Notes: generated by a model from the sequence alone, not told the origin. 64,000 nt of DNA from Miltochrista miniata (GCA_933228765.1 OW121760.1:34366585-34430584), one strand, 5' to 3'. Counted from the stretch's first letter, positions 19,800 to 31,840 are shown. Program-made: numbers and translations.

Positions 19800-21841
19800 T
19801 TATTAACAATATCATAAAAAAGGTATTCATATGTTCTGTCTATAATTAATTTACAGGACTGACGTCGTTGCCGATGAATATATTCTGTGACATCCAGTGT
19901 CTAATAAAATAATCATTCAAAGTACTTAAAGATAACCATATTCTTATCAACTAGAAGAATGGTAATTAACAAGATTGAAAATGTTTCGAGACATGTTTTA
20001 ACTTTACTAATATATAATGACATCAAGAAAATTCATGAGTATATAGCAGACACCTATTACATGACCTATATACTAGATTTACATTCTGATACTTATCTAT
20101 ATACTATGATAATATTGTAAAGAGGAAAGATTTGCTTGTTTGTTTGATTCAAATTGGCTCCCACACTACTGGACCGATTTGAAAAATTCTTTTATTGTTG
20201 GGAAGCTACACTCTTCCTGATAAAAACCTTCAATCTTGGAGCTAGCTTTGAAAGTAAGGATAAGTAGTCCCAGGTAACATGATAAGTAGTTCCCGTTATT
20301 GCCAAGTACCGTTAGTCTCATCCCGGCACGATTGAAAAACAAGTGTTATTGTTTTTTTTACCTGAGTACTTTCTTTTGTTGGTAGAAGCCGGCGAAAGAA
20401 CAATAACATTAGTGAGGTTTCAAGTTTTTTCTTATCGTAAACTTATATGTATTTGTGCAACAAATGCTGATATTTTGTGTAAAGTATTTTTCACAATATT
20501 CAGACATTTCCTTATCGAATTATCCTTTGTTGACTTTAACCAACAATACAAACAGTTATCAGGTAAGTTCTTGTCTATTTCAGTATCGAAATAAAATTAT
20601 TACAATAGAATACCTATTCCTACGTTTTGTTTTTGCCTTAATGTGTCCTTCTTCGTAAGTGAGTAAGTAATCAAAATGGCTCTAACAGAAAGCAGAAACA
20701 ATCAATGAGCAACAACCATTGAAACCCAACTCTAATCAACTATTAATGAGATTCCGAGGCCATGGTTTATGGTCCTCGCTTTTGTTTGTTCGGGGTTAAT
20801 GCACATTCAGCTGAATGATTTAACTTACCTTGTTAGAGTTCCGTACCCAAAGGAAGAAAATGGGATCATATTACTAAAACTCCGCTATCTGTCAGACATC
20901 AGAGTGTAGCTCTATCTATATCTGAACTACATGGTTCCTATGTAGTTCAGATATGAGAGAATCTCTACATTCACTATACTTAAAATTCAAAGATTTCATT
21001 GAATGTAAGGGTCACTCTAAACTAAAAGCGCTTGAAAGTCAGTTTATTGTAAAATATATCAGGTTAAAGTTGGAGCACGAGGCAGATGTAGAACTCTCAA
21101 CTCAAGTAGTAGGCTCTACCTAGGACTACTAAGCCCCCCCCCCTTGCCGCACTGATACTACTTTGGAGCGCAAATCAGCAGTATTTATGTGTAAACACCA
21201 TGATTAGTTTTCTTTTTCGATTTTGAAAAAGTATAAGTGTTGACTTATTACAACTACATTAATTTTCTTTTCTATTATTTACATTACATATTAATTACAT
21301 TTTCTAGCTTGAAGGACGCGTGTTTTGTATGATTAAGCCCTGTCTACAGTCTTGAGGATAACATATTGAAGCGGTGATTGAAATGCTATTTACACAAATA
21401 CCTACGGTATTGATCCTTATTATTTTAAATATCTACCTTAGTTGGGTTGAGCATTTCGTTAAAATAATTTTTCTCATTTAAACCATTACAACTTTATAAA
21501 TGCTTTGGGAGATATGAACCAGACCGGATTAACGAATCTGTCAGAAATTTTTCTAAGAGATAGATTAAAGGTTACTTTTTATCTCTGAAGTAAGTTATTT
21601 AAGAATGCGGGATTGGGAACAGGATTCCACGGGGGTGACGCCATGGATAACAACTAGTTTCTTATAAAATATTACAAAATACAGTTACACATGATGTCAT
21701 TATCAGCAATTAGTTAGGGGACTGTTTGTTAACTAATTTTTAATGTGCAATTAAGAAAAGATACACACAGAAATTGAAAAAACAAAACCTGAAATTGCAC
21801 CAAAAAATCATGACTGCACAAACGTCGGCGGTCTTACCTGA
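19800..21841. repeat. Spacer and dispersed repeats, no gene
   Basis: 20110-20260 is a repeat with ACTACTGGACCGATTTGAAA, also at 34350. 20275-20560 (CCAGGTAACATGATAAGTAG to CAGTTATCAGGTAAG) recurs at 50307-50760. A palindrome with 15-base arms is at 20918-20954 and a C9 run near 21135. The ORFs in this stretch are short and AT-rich with no features. Confidence 0.45.
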
Positions 21842-21982
21842 AAAAGGGGAAACCGTGACTCGCCGAACTCATAGCGGGTTGCGACAGGGCGCGCAGCTAT
21901 ACAATCCCGTTCACGCTTGATTTTTTATCACTCTGCTGATATACTTCTGCCGAACAACACGTCACGTAATTTTCTTTGTCAA
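21842..21982 (+). promoter_or_regulatory. Degenerate array-type promoter of the split + strand gene
   Basis: GTGACTCGCCG, GCGGGTTGCGACAGGGCGCG and a weak TATA-like CTATACAATCCC (about 21897-21908) occur in the order of the other array promoters. The ATG at 21983 follows about 75 bases later in the context TCAAATGGCG. Confidence 0.5.
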
Positions 21983-22147
21983 ATGGCGTCGTCGAACTCA
22001 ATCACAAGCCCAACATCCCGCCTCGTCCGTCACAGACACAAAAAATATAAGAAAAGGCAGCCCTCAGTCGCATCATACCAAGCTATATTTCCGAAGATGA
22101 AAGTAGAAAAACCAGAAAGAAGAACCGTGGTGGTGGACGACTCCGAC

Positions 22148-23101
22148 TAGTGATGGGACGGGTCACAGATTTTTCAACTCGGGCAACTCGAATTGATATA
22201 TTACGTAACCCGGGCTGTAACTCGGGTTAACCCGGGTTGAGTCTGGCCGGCCACCCCGCCGCCCGCGCCGCCGCACCGCAGTGTGTCGAGTAACTCCACG
22301 TTTTTAACCCGACCCGCCCATCGTATCATCGTATAATAATAACTGTCTAGTAATTAAATTAATATTATTTTGCATAATTTCATGTACTTACTAGGTAACT
22401 TGTGCAAACAACGGGCGAGTTTGGATGTGTAGTCGTAATAATATTGACTGGTTTCAATGAACTTTATTATAAATTAGGAATGATAAAATCAGTACACAAT
22501 ATATTTAGGTCCAATCAACTGTTTATTGCGTTTACATTATTATATTTCAACAAAATCAACAAAATGGAAATCAAAATCTATCACAAATGATAGGGCTAAG
22601 TCACAACACTGCACAAGCACTGTGTCGCCCTAACTACGATTACAATTTCCAACGTATTAATAATTTTCTTTGCAAAAATACATGATTAGTTAGGTATATT
22701 GTATTACCTATAAGTACCTAGTTACCTATTAGTAACAAAATATTTTTTTTAAAACAGCCCGGGATCGAACGTGGAATAGCTTTTATTACTTCAATCTTAG
22801 TTCGATATTCCTTAATGCTGCGTGTGGTGTGAATGTGTCATTCCAGCCAGCGCATGCTTAGTTAGCGAGCGAGCCCGACCCAAACCGAAACAAGCCGAGT
22901 CAACGAGAAGGGCTGAGCGAGATGACCCGATGACCGTGAAAGAGCGTGACAAAGCGAGTTGAACAGCGTGGCGGGTGGCGAGCGTGCCGAGTGTAGTGGT
23001 CAACCGAGTCAGCCCGAATCAAGAAAAAATGAACCCGAGTCGACGGGTTGGAAGCTGAGCCCGGGTAACTCGAGTTTTTTAGCCCGACCCGCCCATCGCT
23101 A
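22148..23101. mobile_element. hAT-type MITE inside the + strand array gene
   Basis: The ends TAGTGATGGGACGGGTC and GACCCGCCCATCGCTA are inverted repeats, flanked by ACTCCGAC at 22140-22147 and 23102-23109. The 954-bp element carries subterminal AACCCGGGTT-type repeats and no transposase ORF. Confidence 0.85.
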
Positions 23102-23460
23102 ACTCCGACACGGACGATGAGACGAGGGCCGCGCGTGATCTTTTGTTCCTGCGCAATATTAAAAAGGAGCCTGTGGAGTCGGACGACGAACTGTAACCTT
23201 AGGGGTTAGGAGGGAGAGAGAGGAAGAAAACAAATAGTAAGTATACAAAATTTATTAAAAAAATAGGGGTAGGTAAGTTAAGGTTCTCTCAGGGGGGTTC
23301 GGTATGCTCGTAACCGTAGGTTGCAATTACAAGAAATAAGAATGCCACTGTCCTGCGTTAGTCCCCGGGTAGGATCGGAGCTGCGGTCGTGCAGCAGCAG
23401 TAGGCAGGTCTCTGGCCGTGCAGGTAGATGCAGCGGCAGTGTGACCGACGTCACGTAGAT

Positions 23461-24373
23461 TGTAGCATTTATTTTCTATAGATGCAGTATTTAGGATGTG
23501 AAAGCAGCCTTATCGAGTTATCTTTTTTTAATCGGTTGTCAGTGGTGACATTTCTGCTGTCAGAATGACAGGATGTCATAAGTTCGGTGACGAAGCGTTT
23601 CGCATTTAAAGGAACGGGTTTTTGTTAAGATTTTTCGTGAAAGACGGGACTTTTGACCGAGACCTGCTTTGGGGTAGTTGGAGGTCCTTTGGCTTTTGCT
23701 CTGAGACTGTGCCGCGAATCAGTTTTTCGCTCAAGCGCGATTATTTGTTACCTCGCGTGGCCTAACGGGCTGTGATTGGGTTGCTGCATTGCATCTTGCT
23801 ACATTTTACCCAGAAAACTGGTGAGTCACTTCTTCTTTTGCAAAGCGGGTCGATTGTCGTCTGTCGCGCAGCCAAGATCTTAATTTGTCGTTTCTTTCAT
23901 GACAGGGTTTTTTACTACGGCTAGTTGCCGGATGAGATATTTGGTGCCGCACCTATAAGTTAGTGGGCTGCACGTGGTACGACAACGTGGAAGTGCGGAC
24001 TACACGAGCTTCTCATGTGAGAGGTATCTGCCGTCATCACCTGGCAGTAACAACAGGCAGTCACTCTCACTCTGCAGGCCAGTAAATCCACTACTTATGT
24101 GTAGCTTAGTAGCATAAGTACCTAAGCACTGACTATACTTCTGTGTACCTGTGATATTTGTGTCTATCAGTGAATAAGCTCTCTGTGTGTCTCTGTGTAT
24201 CTCTGTGTTATATAAATATATGTGTGTACACCCTACCTGACTGTTTTCATCAGAGCCCTGGCCTACCCTTGCACGCACACTGGAATCTCTGTAGTAAGGC
24301 GCCCTGGGAAAGAGTTCTCTGCATAGCTACCTCGCGCTAGTTGGTGAGTAACACTGATCATCACTGTGTTATA
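23461..24373 (+). repeat. Gypsy 5' LTR
   Basis: Starts TGTAGCATTT and ends TGTTATA; 913 bp. ORFs inside it repeat exactly in the 3' LTR and are not genes. Confidence 0.9.
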
Positions 24374-24376
24374 AAT

Positions 24377-24394
24377 TGGCGCCCAACGTGGGGC
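24377..24394 (+). promoter_or_regulatory. Gypsy primer binding site (tRNA-Lys)
   Basis: TGGCGCCCAACGTGGGGC, three bases after the LTR, is the classic complement of the 3' end of tRNA-Lys(1,2). Confidence 0.8.
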
Positions 24395-25081
24395 AAATCT
24401 CTGGGTCTACTCTGCGGTAGTCTCAGTCTGGTGTGTGTGCATAGGTGGTTATCTCTGGCGAAACCATTCTGGAATCGTCCGAGACGCTCCAGGACGTTAA
24501 TTGGTGGTGCTAGCAGCTAAGCACAAAACCTTCCCTTTCGTCTTCTTCCAGCTCCCTACATCTTTGGCTGGAAAAGACACAAAATTCTAAATTCTAAAAT
24601 TTAAAAATAGCTGTGATTTTGGAAAAACTTTTTGATTTTATTTGGAATACCCACTTCTTTTCTTATTGTGTTTTTTTTCTTCTTTATGTTCTTTTTTTTA
24701 TGGTGCACACATATATTTATTATATAATTAGTGTAGATTAATATATAATATATATTATCCTATAGTTTCACCTTGTAAGGTAAACTTAGTGAATCTCTCT
24801 GTGTTAACTTAGTGAATTTCTCTGTGTAACTTAAAACTTTTTTATAAGGTGTGTACATACCTTGTAATTTTGAATGTTAACCTGAACTGTGTTATCAGAA
24901 AATTTAGAAACTTTTCTCTCTTAATATACCCTTAATCTTTGTTAAATTCTAAAAGTCAATTTGAAACATAATTACCTAACTTAGTACACTTTGTTGTAAC
25001 TCAATTTACATTTTTACTTTGTAATTGATCCCTATCTGTGCCATTTTATCTTTATAATTGTTGTAAGTAAATTTTTACATA
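24395..25081 (+). other. Gypsy leader
   Basis: About 690 bases of AT-rich untranslated leader between primer site and gag, with no ORF of note. Confidence 0.6.
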
Positions 25082-26398
25082 ATGGCACAGATGAAAAAAC
25101 ATATTAATTATTTAAGAAAGGATGAACTTGCTAACGAGCTGTCCCACATGGGTATTTCAGTGGAACCGGAAACGACAGTGTCTGGCCTTCGGAGTGAGCT
25201 AAGAGCGGCACACCGACTCGTCCGTCGAGGTAGCATCAAAGCGAGTGCTCCGGTACCCGCTGATGCATCGGCTGAGCTCTCGATCTGCCTCCCGAAGGTG
25301 TCCGAGCTGGAGGAGGCTATTCAGTCAGGTGACATCTTCATTAATAAGGGTAGTCGTCTTGGGGTGTCCCTCAGGGCCAACTACTTATTGAGTAGGTTAG
25401 CTCGTTGTGGTCTGGATTGCCCCGACCTGGTGGATATTCGTGGTAGGCTAGTGAAGATCATCGCTAGGGCTGAACCCAGTAGTGATTCTGAATCCGAAGG
25501 TTCGGATGATGATGGTGATGATCCTTCGGGTCGTGACCAGGTGGAATATACTTCACCAGGAGTGAGAGAGGACCGCTCGGTGCGAGCTAGTTCAAGTAGG
25601 AATAGTTCTACATGTAACATAGTGTATAAAGAACGTCCCCTTAACTTATGTTCATTTAACTTAAAATATGATGGTTCTACTTGTGTACGTGTGTTTTTAG
25701 AGAGATTAGAGGAACTTAGATGTGCTCGGGAGGTTACTAAGCCTAGACTCCTTATGGCTTTCTCCGACCTGTTGGATGGACCGGCTTTGTCTTGGTTCCG
25801 TACAAACAAAGCTAACTTCATCTCATATGAGGATCTTATTAGTGAGCTTAGAGATACCTTCGATATTCCTGATTATGATTACCGCCTCAGGAACGAGATA
25901 AGACAGCGTACACAAGCCCGCTCTGAGTCCTTGGTTAACTATATATGTACAATGCAAGCCATGTTCTCAAGGTTGTCGTGTAAGATGCCCAGTGAGGAAC
26001 AGCTGGACATTCTCATGCACAACATTAGACCTGACTACATGAAGGAACTGGCCTTGCATGATGTCAACTCTGTAGATGACTTGAGACGTTTGGGTAAGCG
26101 CTTGGAGCTTGCGCGTACTAGGGCAGACGCTTTCCATGAGCCTGCTCTTGACAAGTTTGAGATTACATCTGACTTACACCAGCTTAAGAACAAAGGTGTA
26201 CAAAAGCCCGCTAAGCAGGTGTCTGCAGTGGAGACGCCGGTTACCCCCCACGATCGCAAATGCTTTCGTTGCGGCGGGGGCGGTCACACTGCATACAGCT
26301 GCACACAGTCAAGGGAGCTGGTGTGTTTCCGGTGTGGTCTCAAAGGAGTCAAGACCCCAGACTGCTCACACTGTACTAGCAAGTCAAAAAACGCGTAG
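25082..26398 (+). CDS. gag: Gypsy Gag
   Basis: The 438-residue Gag forms the particle. The N-terminus is basic (MAQMKKHINYLRKDELANEL). Residues 130-170 are acidic and Ser-rich. A retrotransposon capsid-like region lies around 180-360 (LERLEELR, ALSWFRTN, RNEIRQRTQ). Two zinc knuckles are near 393-430 (CFRCGGGGHTAYSC, then CFRCGLKGVKTPDC). The stop is at 26396-26398, four bases after a slippery heptamer, so Pol is made by -1 frameshifting. ATG 25082 is preceded by ACATA and is the first in the leader with a long ORF. Confidence 0.9.
   Translation: MAQMKKHINYLRKDELANELSHMGISVEPETTVSGLRSELRAAHRLVRRGSIKASAPVPADASAELSICLPKVSELEEAIQSGDIFINKGSRLGVSLRANYLLSRLARCGLDCPDLVDIRGRLVKIIARAEPSSDSESEGSDDDGDDPSGRDQVEYTSPGVREDRSVRASSSRNSSTCNIVYKERPLNLCSFNLKYDGSTCVRVFLERLEELRCAREVTKPRLLMAFSDLLDGPALSWFRTNKANFISYEDLISELRDTFDIPDYDYRLRNEIRQRTQARSESLVNYICTMQAMFSRLSCKMPSEEQLDILMHNIRPDYMKELALHDVNSVDDLRRLGKRLELARTRADAFHEPALDKFEITSDLHQLKNKGVQKPAKQVSAVETPVTPHDRKCFRCGGGGHTAYSCTQSRELVCFRCGLKGVKTPDCSHCTSKSKNA
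26386..26392 (+). promoter_or_regulatory. -1 frameshift site A AAA AAC
   Basis: The heptamer is in register with the gag codons (TCA AAA AAC GCG TAG) and lies in the 26380-26398 overlap of the two frames. A AAA AAC is one of the strongest eukaryotic -1 slip sites. Confidence 0.8.
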
Positions 26399-29300
26399 GC
26401 CAGGGCCTTATTAGGAACTCTGTGCATCACTCTGTATCTGAGTCTATTTCTGATAAGGTCCTGTTTCCTAAACGGGATAGTGACATTAGACCGTATCTAG
26501 TTGTTAAGGTTTTAAATTTAAATGTCTTAGGCCTTCTAGATTCCGGTGCCTCCTGCTCTATACTAGGTAAGGGAGCGCACCGCATCTTCTTGGAACTGGG
26601 TTTTGATCTTGTGAGTATCAATCCTACTTTTCGTATTACAACTGCAGACAGCACTCACTTGCAATGTCTGGGTTGTATCTCTTTGCCAATTGAGTACAAT
26701 TCGGTTATCCGAGTTGTCAAGTTCTATGTTGTCCCAGGTATAACCACCTCCATGATATTTGGAGTGGATTTCTGGCAACAATTTAAGTTAAGTGATAAGT
26801 TAATTTTACAAAATATTAGTCTTGATAGCTTTAGTGATAATAATCCTATAGAGTCTGTGTCCCTTAACGGTGGCCTCGAGGATTACGACAACCTGACAAC
26901 TAAACAAAGGTGTGTAATCAACGAGGTCATTGAAAAGTTCGACTCGTTGAACACTGATAAGGTGGGTTTAGGTCGGACCTCACTTGTGCACCATGTCATT
27001 GACACTGGTGACAGCAAGCCGATCAAGCAGCGTTATTATCCGCTCTCTCCCCTTAAGCAGAAGGCCCTGGAAGCCGAGCTGGACCGAATGCTGGAGATGG
27101 GAGTAGTGTCCCCGTCTCAGTCCGCCTGTAACTCTCCAGTGGTCATGGTGGAGAAGGCGAACGGCGACCTCAGATTGTGCTTGGACTCTCGCAAGCTGAA
27201 CTCTGTGTCTAAGAGTGACGCCTACCCCTTACCCTATATCAATCAAATCTTAGACCATCTTAATAATGCTAAGTATTTAACCTCTGTAGATCTGAGTGCG
27301 GCCTACTGGCAGATTCCATTCGACTCACTCCAGTCTGCTGAGAAGACTGCTTTTACGGTTCCCCGGAGAGGATTGTTCCATTACAATTCCATGTGCTTCG
27401 GTCTTGTCGGTGCCAGTGCCACGATGCAACGCCTCATGGACCGTCTGTTTGGTCCCGAGTTCGACAACAAGGTATTTGCGTTTCAGGATGACATAGTCTG
27501 TGTGTCCAGCACCTTTGAGGAGCATGTAGAGCTCTTACATAGAGTCTATCAGCAACTCAAGGATGCTGGCCTAACTATTAATATGAAAAAATCCCACTTT
27601 TGTCGGAGTGAACTCAAATACCTGGGGTATTATGTGGACAAACATGGCTTACGGACAGACCCGGGTAAAGTTGAGGTTATCCTCAACTATCCCACCCCTT
27701 CTAACCCTAAGGAGGTTAAGAGATTTCTGGGAATGGCCGGCTGGTATCGTCGCTTTGTTAACAACTTCTCGAAGATTAGTAAACCTCTGTGCAAACTCAC
27801 TTCTACGAACCTTAAGTTCGAATGGACCCCTGAGGCTGAACAGTCCTTTAACCTGCTAAAGTCAGCCTTGGTTTCTGCCCCTATATTAAAAATGCCTAAC
27901 TTTGAGATGCCCTTCCGCATTCTTAGTGACGCGTCAGCTTACTCAGTTGCTGCTGTACTGACACAAACTCACGATGGTGTTGAGCACCCTATCGCCTACT
28001 GTAGCCGTTCTCTCAACAAGAACGAGGTGAACTACAGCACAACTGAGCGAGAACTTCTGGCCGTGATTTTCGCTTTGGAACAATTTCGACAGTACGTCGA
28101 AGGCCAAAAATGTACGGTCGTCACGGATCATTCATCTCTTCTGTGGTTCCATAAGCTAAAAAATCCCACGGGTCGTCTAGCACGTTGGAGCATGAGGCTC
28201 AGTCAATTCGATTTTGACATAGAGCATCGAAAAGGTAAAGACCACGTTGTACCTGATGCTCTGTCTCGTATCAAAATTGATTCCCTCGATGCAGTACCCA
28301 CTAAAGACCCGTGGTATGACCACACCATGAATAGTGTTCGGAAGAACCCTAGGAAGTCACCAAATTATGACATTCGTGACAACCTTCTATATAGGTTAAC
28401 TAAAAATAAATATTCTTTGACTTCAGACTTTGACTGGAAGCTGGTGGTACCTCAGGAGGATCGCTTGCCCCTGCTCTCTAAGTACCACGATGACACACTT
28501 AGTGCCCATGGTGGCGTTTGGAAGACGCATAAAAGGTTAGCCCTAAATTATTACTGGCCCAAGATGTACGAGGACGTCAAAGAATATGTTGGGAATTGCG
28601 AAACATGCAAGCAGTACAAACCCGTAAATACGTCTCGTCCCGGCCTAATGGGTAGCCCGAAGCGGGTTTCGAAGCCATTCGAAGCTATCTCTGTCGATCT
28701 GCTTGGTCCCTTTCCCACTTCGAGCAATAGAAACGTACACCTGATCGTGGTCTCCGACTACTTTAGCAAATACGTCATGTTGTGCCCTGTTCGGGTTGCC
28801 ACAGGCGCTGTAGTCGCGAGGTTCATAGAGAAGAGTGTGTTTCTCGTGCACGGAGTCTGCAAGACTATTTACATGGATAATGGCCCTCAGTTTGTGAGTA
28901 AGCCATTTAAGGATCTGTTGGCTAAATACAATGTACCTAATATATATTATAACCCTAGGTATCATGCCCAAACTAATCAGGCGGAACGAGCTATTCGCAA
29001 TGTGGTTCAAGCGATCTCATGCTATGTGAAGTCACAACACAAGTCTTGGGATCAGTTCTTGGTTGAGATACAGTGTGCTTTAAACACTGCAGTTAACGAA
29101 GCAACTCGTTTCACCCCTTACTTTTTGGTACATGGTAGGGAATTTATTGGGGATGGAGTGCTGTACAGGCAGACAGATATCGCGTGCCATCCTACTTCAG
29201 TCTCTGTAGACGATCCATCAGCCTTCGGTGTCAAGCTGAGAGAAATACAACGCATTTACGACCAGGTGAGGAAACATTTGAACGTTGCCCACCAGCGTAA

Positions 29301-29568
29301 TGAAAAGTATTACAACCTCAGAAAAAGGCATGTAGAGCTGAAAGTGGGACAGATAGTTTACAAACGCACGTTCTACCTGTCCAACAAGGCCAAGAATTTT
29401 ACTGCTAAGCTAGCTCCTAAGTTCCTTAAATGTGTGGTGACTGCTAAACGATCCCCTTTAGTATATAGGCTGTCAGATCTGGACGGTAAGGATCTTGGGG
29501 AGTACCATATCAAGGACATCCTGAAGTATCAGGAGGAGCAGTCTCCAATACCTAACGTAACTACATAG
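26392..29568 (+). CDS. pol: Gypsy Pol (protease, RT, RNase H, integrase)
   Basis: The frame is open from 26380 and has no early ATG; it is entered by the -1 shift. The order is aspartic protease (LLDSGASCSILG), reverse transcriptase (LRLCLDSRKLN, FGLVGASATMQR, and FQDDIVCVS as the catalytic DD box), RNase H (SDASAYSVAAVL, TTERELLAV, TDHSSLLWF), and integrase with an HHCC finger (H..H, then CETCKQYK) and D,D,E residues (SVDLLGPFP, YMDNGPQF, NQAERAIRN). A GPY/F-like tail follows (AKLAPKFLKCVV). Length and motifs are those of a complete Gypsy Pol, with no internal stop. It would copy the element RNA and integrate the cDNA. Confidence 0.92.
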   Translation, partial: RVGQGLIRNSVHHSVSESISDKVLFPKRDSDIRPYLVVKVLNLNVLGLLDSGASCSILGKGAHRIFLELGFDLVSINPTFRITTADSTHLQCLGCISLPIEYNSVIRVVKFYVVPGITTSMIFGVDFWQQFKLSDKLILQNISLDSFSDNNPIESVSLNGGLEDYDNLTTKQRCVINEVIEKFDSLNTDKVGLGRTSLVHHVIDTGDSKPIKQRYYPLSPLKQKALEAELDRMLEMGVVSPSQSACNSPVVMVEKANGDLRLCLDSRKLNSVSKSDAYPLPYINQILDHLNNAKYLTSVDLSAAYWQIPFDSLQSAEKTAFTVPRRGLFHYNSMCFGLVGASATMQRLMDRLFGPEFDNKVFAFQDDIVCVSSTFEEHVELLHRVYQQLKDAGLTINMKKSHFCRSELKYLGYYVDKHGLRTDPGKVEVILNYPTPSNPKEVKRFLGMAGWYRRFVNNFSKISKPLCKLTSTNLKFEWTPEAEQSFNLLKSALVSAPILKMPNFEMPFRILSDASAYSVAAVLTQTHDGVEHPIAYCSRSLNKNEVNYSTTERELLAVIFALEQFRQYVEGQKCTVVTDHSSLLWFHKLKNPTGRLARWSMRLSQFDFDIEHRKGKDHVVPDALSRIKIDSLDAVPTKDPWYDHTMNSVRKNPRKSPNYDIRDNLLYRLTKNKYSLTSDFDWKLVVPQEDRLPLLSKYHDDTLSAHGGVWKTHKRLALNYYWPKMYEDVKEYVGNCETCKQYKPVNTSRPGLMGSPKRVSKPFEAISVDLLGPFPTSSNRNVHLIVVSDYFSKYVMLCPVRVATGAVVARFIEKSVFLVHGVCKTIYMDNGPQFVSKPFKDLLAKYNVPNIYYNPRYHAQTNQAERAIRNVVQAISCYVKSQHKSWDQFLVEIQCALNTAVNEATRFTPYFLVHGREFIGDGVLYRQTDIACHPTSVSVDDPSAFGVKLREIQRIYDQVRKHLNVAHQRNEKYYNLRKRHVELKVGQIVYKRTFYLSNKAKNFTAKLAPKFLKCVVTAKRSPLVYRLSDLDGKDLGEYHIKDILKYQEEQSPIPNVTT

Positions 29569-30025
29569 CACTGTTTCTCTAGTTTATTAAACCAGTGCTA
29601 TGTGATCATTATGTAAGACTATTTTAATCTTTTGTTTGTATTTCTATATGTGTACGTGACTTTAAATTGTCACGTTGTAGTTTCTTCTATGCACCGCACC
29701 GAGCGTTTTTCTCTCATTCGCTTCTCAGTACTCTACATTATCCTGAGAGCTTGGGTAGTGTTAGGGTATCGGCAGTGAGTAAAGGGAGCATTCGTTTTCT
29801 ATGAAGGGCATTAGACTCTAGTTACTTAGCCTAACCGGTACACGAGTCAGTGTCTAGTTAGGTACATAGGAGGATCTTTCTTTGGTATTGTAATGGTCGT
29901 AGTCAGCTGGTGTTTGAAGGACCTAGCTGGTTGTCTTTGTTTATTAGTCAGTACTTTTCTGTTTTCTTTATTGTGTATTTCCAGCGTGTCATATCCGCAG
30001 GAAATACTATTAAAGGGGGGGTGGT
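29569..30025 (+). other. Gypsy 3' untranslated region and polypurine tract
   Basis: There is no env-like ORF. The purine tract AAAGGGGGGGTGG lies directly before the 3' LTR. Confidence 0.65.
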
Positions 30026-30938
30026 TGTAGCATTTATTTTCTATAGATGCAGTATTTAGGATGTGAAAGCAGCCTTATCGAGTTATCTTTTTTTAATCGG
30101 TTGTCAGTGGTGACATTTCTGCTGTCAGAATGACAGGATGTCATAAGTTCGGTGACGAAGCGTTTCGCATTTAAAGGAACGGGTTTTTGTTAAGATTTTT
30201 CGTGAAAGACGGGACTTTTGACCGAGACCTGCTTTGGGGTAGTTGGAGGTCCTTTGGCTTTTGCTCTGAGACTGTGCCGCGAATCAGTTTTTCGCTCAAG
30301 CGCGATTATTTGTTACCTCGCGTGGCCTAACGGGCTGTGATTGGGTTGCTGCATTGCATCTTGCTACATTTTACCCAGAAAACTGGTGAGTCACTTCTTC
30401 TTTTGCAAAGCGGGTCGATTGTCGTCTGTCGCGCAGCCAAGATCTTAATTTGTCGTTTCTTTCATGACAGGGTTTTTTACTACGGCTAGTTGCCGGATGA
30501 GATATTTGGTGCCGCACCTATAAGTTAGTGGGCTGCACGTGGTACGACAACGTGGAAGTGCGGACTACACGAGCTTCTCATGTGAGAGGTATCTGCCGTC
30601 ATCACCTGGCAGTAACAACAGGCAGTCACTCTCACTCTGCAGGCCAGTAAATCCACTACTTATGTGTAGCTTAGTAGCATAAGTACCTAAGCACTGACTA
30701 TACTTCTGTGTACCTGTGATATTTGTGTCTATCAGTGAATAAGCTCTCTGTGTGTCTCTGTGTATCTCTGTGTTATATAAATATATGTGTGTACACCCTA
30801 CCTGACTGTTTTCATCAGAGCCCTGGCCTACCCTTGCACGCACACTGGAATCTCTGTAGTAAGGCGCCCTGGGAAAGAGTTCTCTGCATAGCTACCTCGC
30901 GCTAGTTGGTGAGTAACACTGATCATCACTGTGTTATA
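30026..30938 (+). repeat. Gypsy 3' LTR
   Basis: Same length and, where compared, same sequence as the 5' LTR. It is followed by the target duplication AGAT. Confidence 0.9.
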
Positions 30939-31840
30939 AGATGATGTGTAGATGAAGGCGAAGAGTGAAAGTGGACGTAAAAGTGAACCCTGGAATCGAA
31001 ATTTAGTCGATTCACAGTTTGTCCTAGTTTTCCCACTGACTGCAACATCCCGAACACCACAACGACCACTCCCGGAGAGGGCTAAGCAGGGAGCAAGTGG
31101 CATCATAGGCTACTATGGTGTTCAATGATGAGGCAGTCATACAAAGCAAAGTTTTATAATAGTAAGAAGACTTTACACAATGGGAATGCTGAATTGCGTG
31201 ATAGATTAGTTTGGCTGTAGGTAGTTGCCATTAAAATTTAGCAGTGCAATCCTTACATAAAATGTAATTAAGCCTTACATATATTTTATAAGCACTAGCA
31301 AGGCTGTACTAAACAAAATTAGAAAGAATCTAGCAATTATGAAATGATGTATTTAGATGTATTTCTAAGTTCTAGATTCGAGTTACCTACATAGTAATAA
31401 ATATAGATTATGCAACACTCACCCAATAAACTCGGGGTTCACTCACTGAATTTAATTTTACTAAATAATTCTTTAACCAAACTATTACAAAGGAATTATT
31501 TATGCAGATTTTTCTACGCGCAATCAATTTAACGGAGCTAATGAGCTTCTCGGCGTGATACGTGTATGCGTTAGAACGATCTCAAGTGCTGTGGCCCGGC
31601 TGAGTCTGGAATAATCTCCGCGCGCGCCCGCTGTAGTAACTGGTTAGGTATATGTAGATATAGGTATCTAAGCTAATGAACAATAGCGATGCTATACTAC
31701 TTGTTTGCGCGAGGTTTGCTTCTGAATTAATTTATTTAGTTTAAATTTAGATAGATTATTATTATTATTTATTATTTTAGCATAGTATTGGTGTAGCCAA
31801 ACTATGATATATTAGGAAGTGTAACGAACCGTTACAGAAC

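Larger units (their letters stand above)
23461..30938 (+). mobile_element. Gypsy LTR retrotransposon, apparently intact and young
   Basis: Two 913-bp LTRs (23461-24373, 30026-30938) look identical wherever I compared them. The element is flanked by AGAT (23457-23460 and 30939-30942). It has a tRNA-Lys-type primer site, gag, pol in the -1 frame and a polypurine tract (AAAGGGGGGGTGG, about 30013-30025) before the 3' LTR. There is no env. All pol catalytic motifs appear present. Confidence 0.92.
23192..31836. mobile_element. Outer TGTAAC...GTTACA element, probable solo LTR, carrying the Gypsy
   Basis: The element starts TGTAAC and ends GTTACA, and is flanked by GAAC at 23188-23191 and 31837-31840. 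Without the Gypsy it is about 1160 bp (23192-23460 plus 30943-31836) and has no ORF. TG...CA ends with a 4-bp duplication suit a solo LTR; the inverted match is only 6 bp, so a DNA element is less likely. Confidence 0.55.

Noticed and set aside
24000..24278. ORF of 92 codons, repeated at 30565-30843
   Set aside because: Both copies are inside the Gypsy LTRs and antisense to the element; the repetition only reflects LTR identity.
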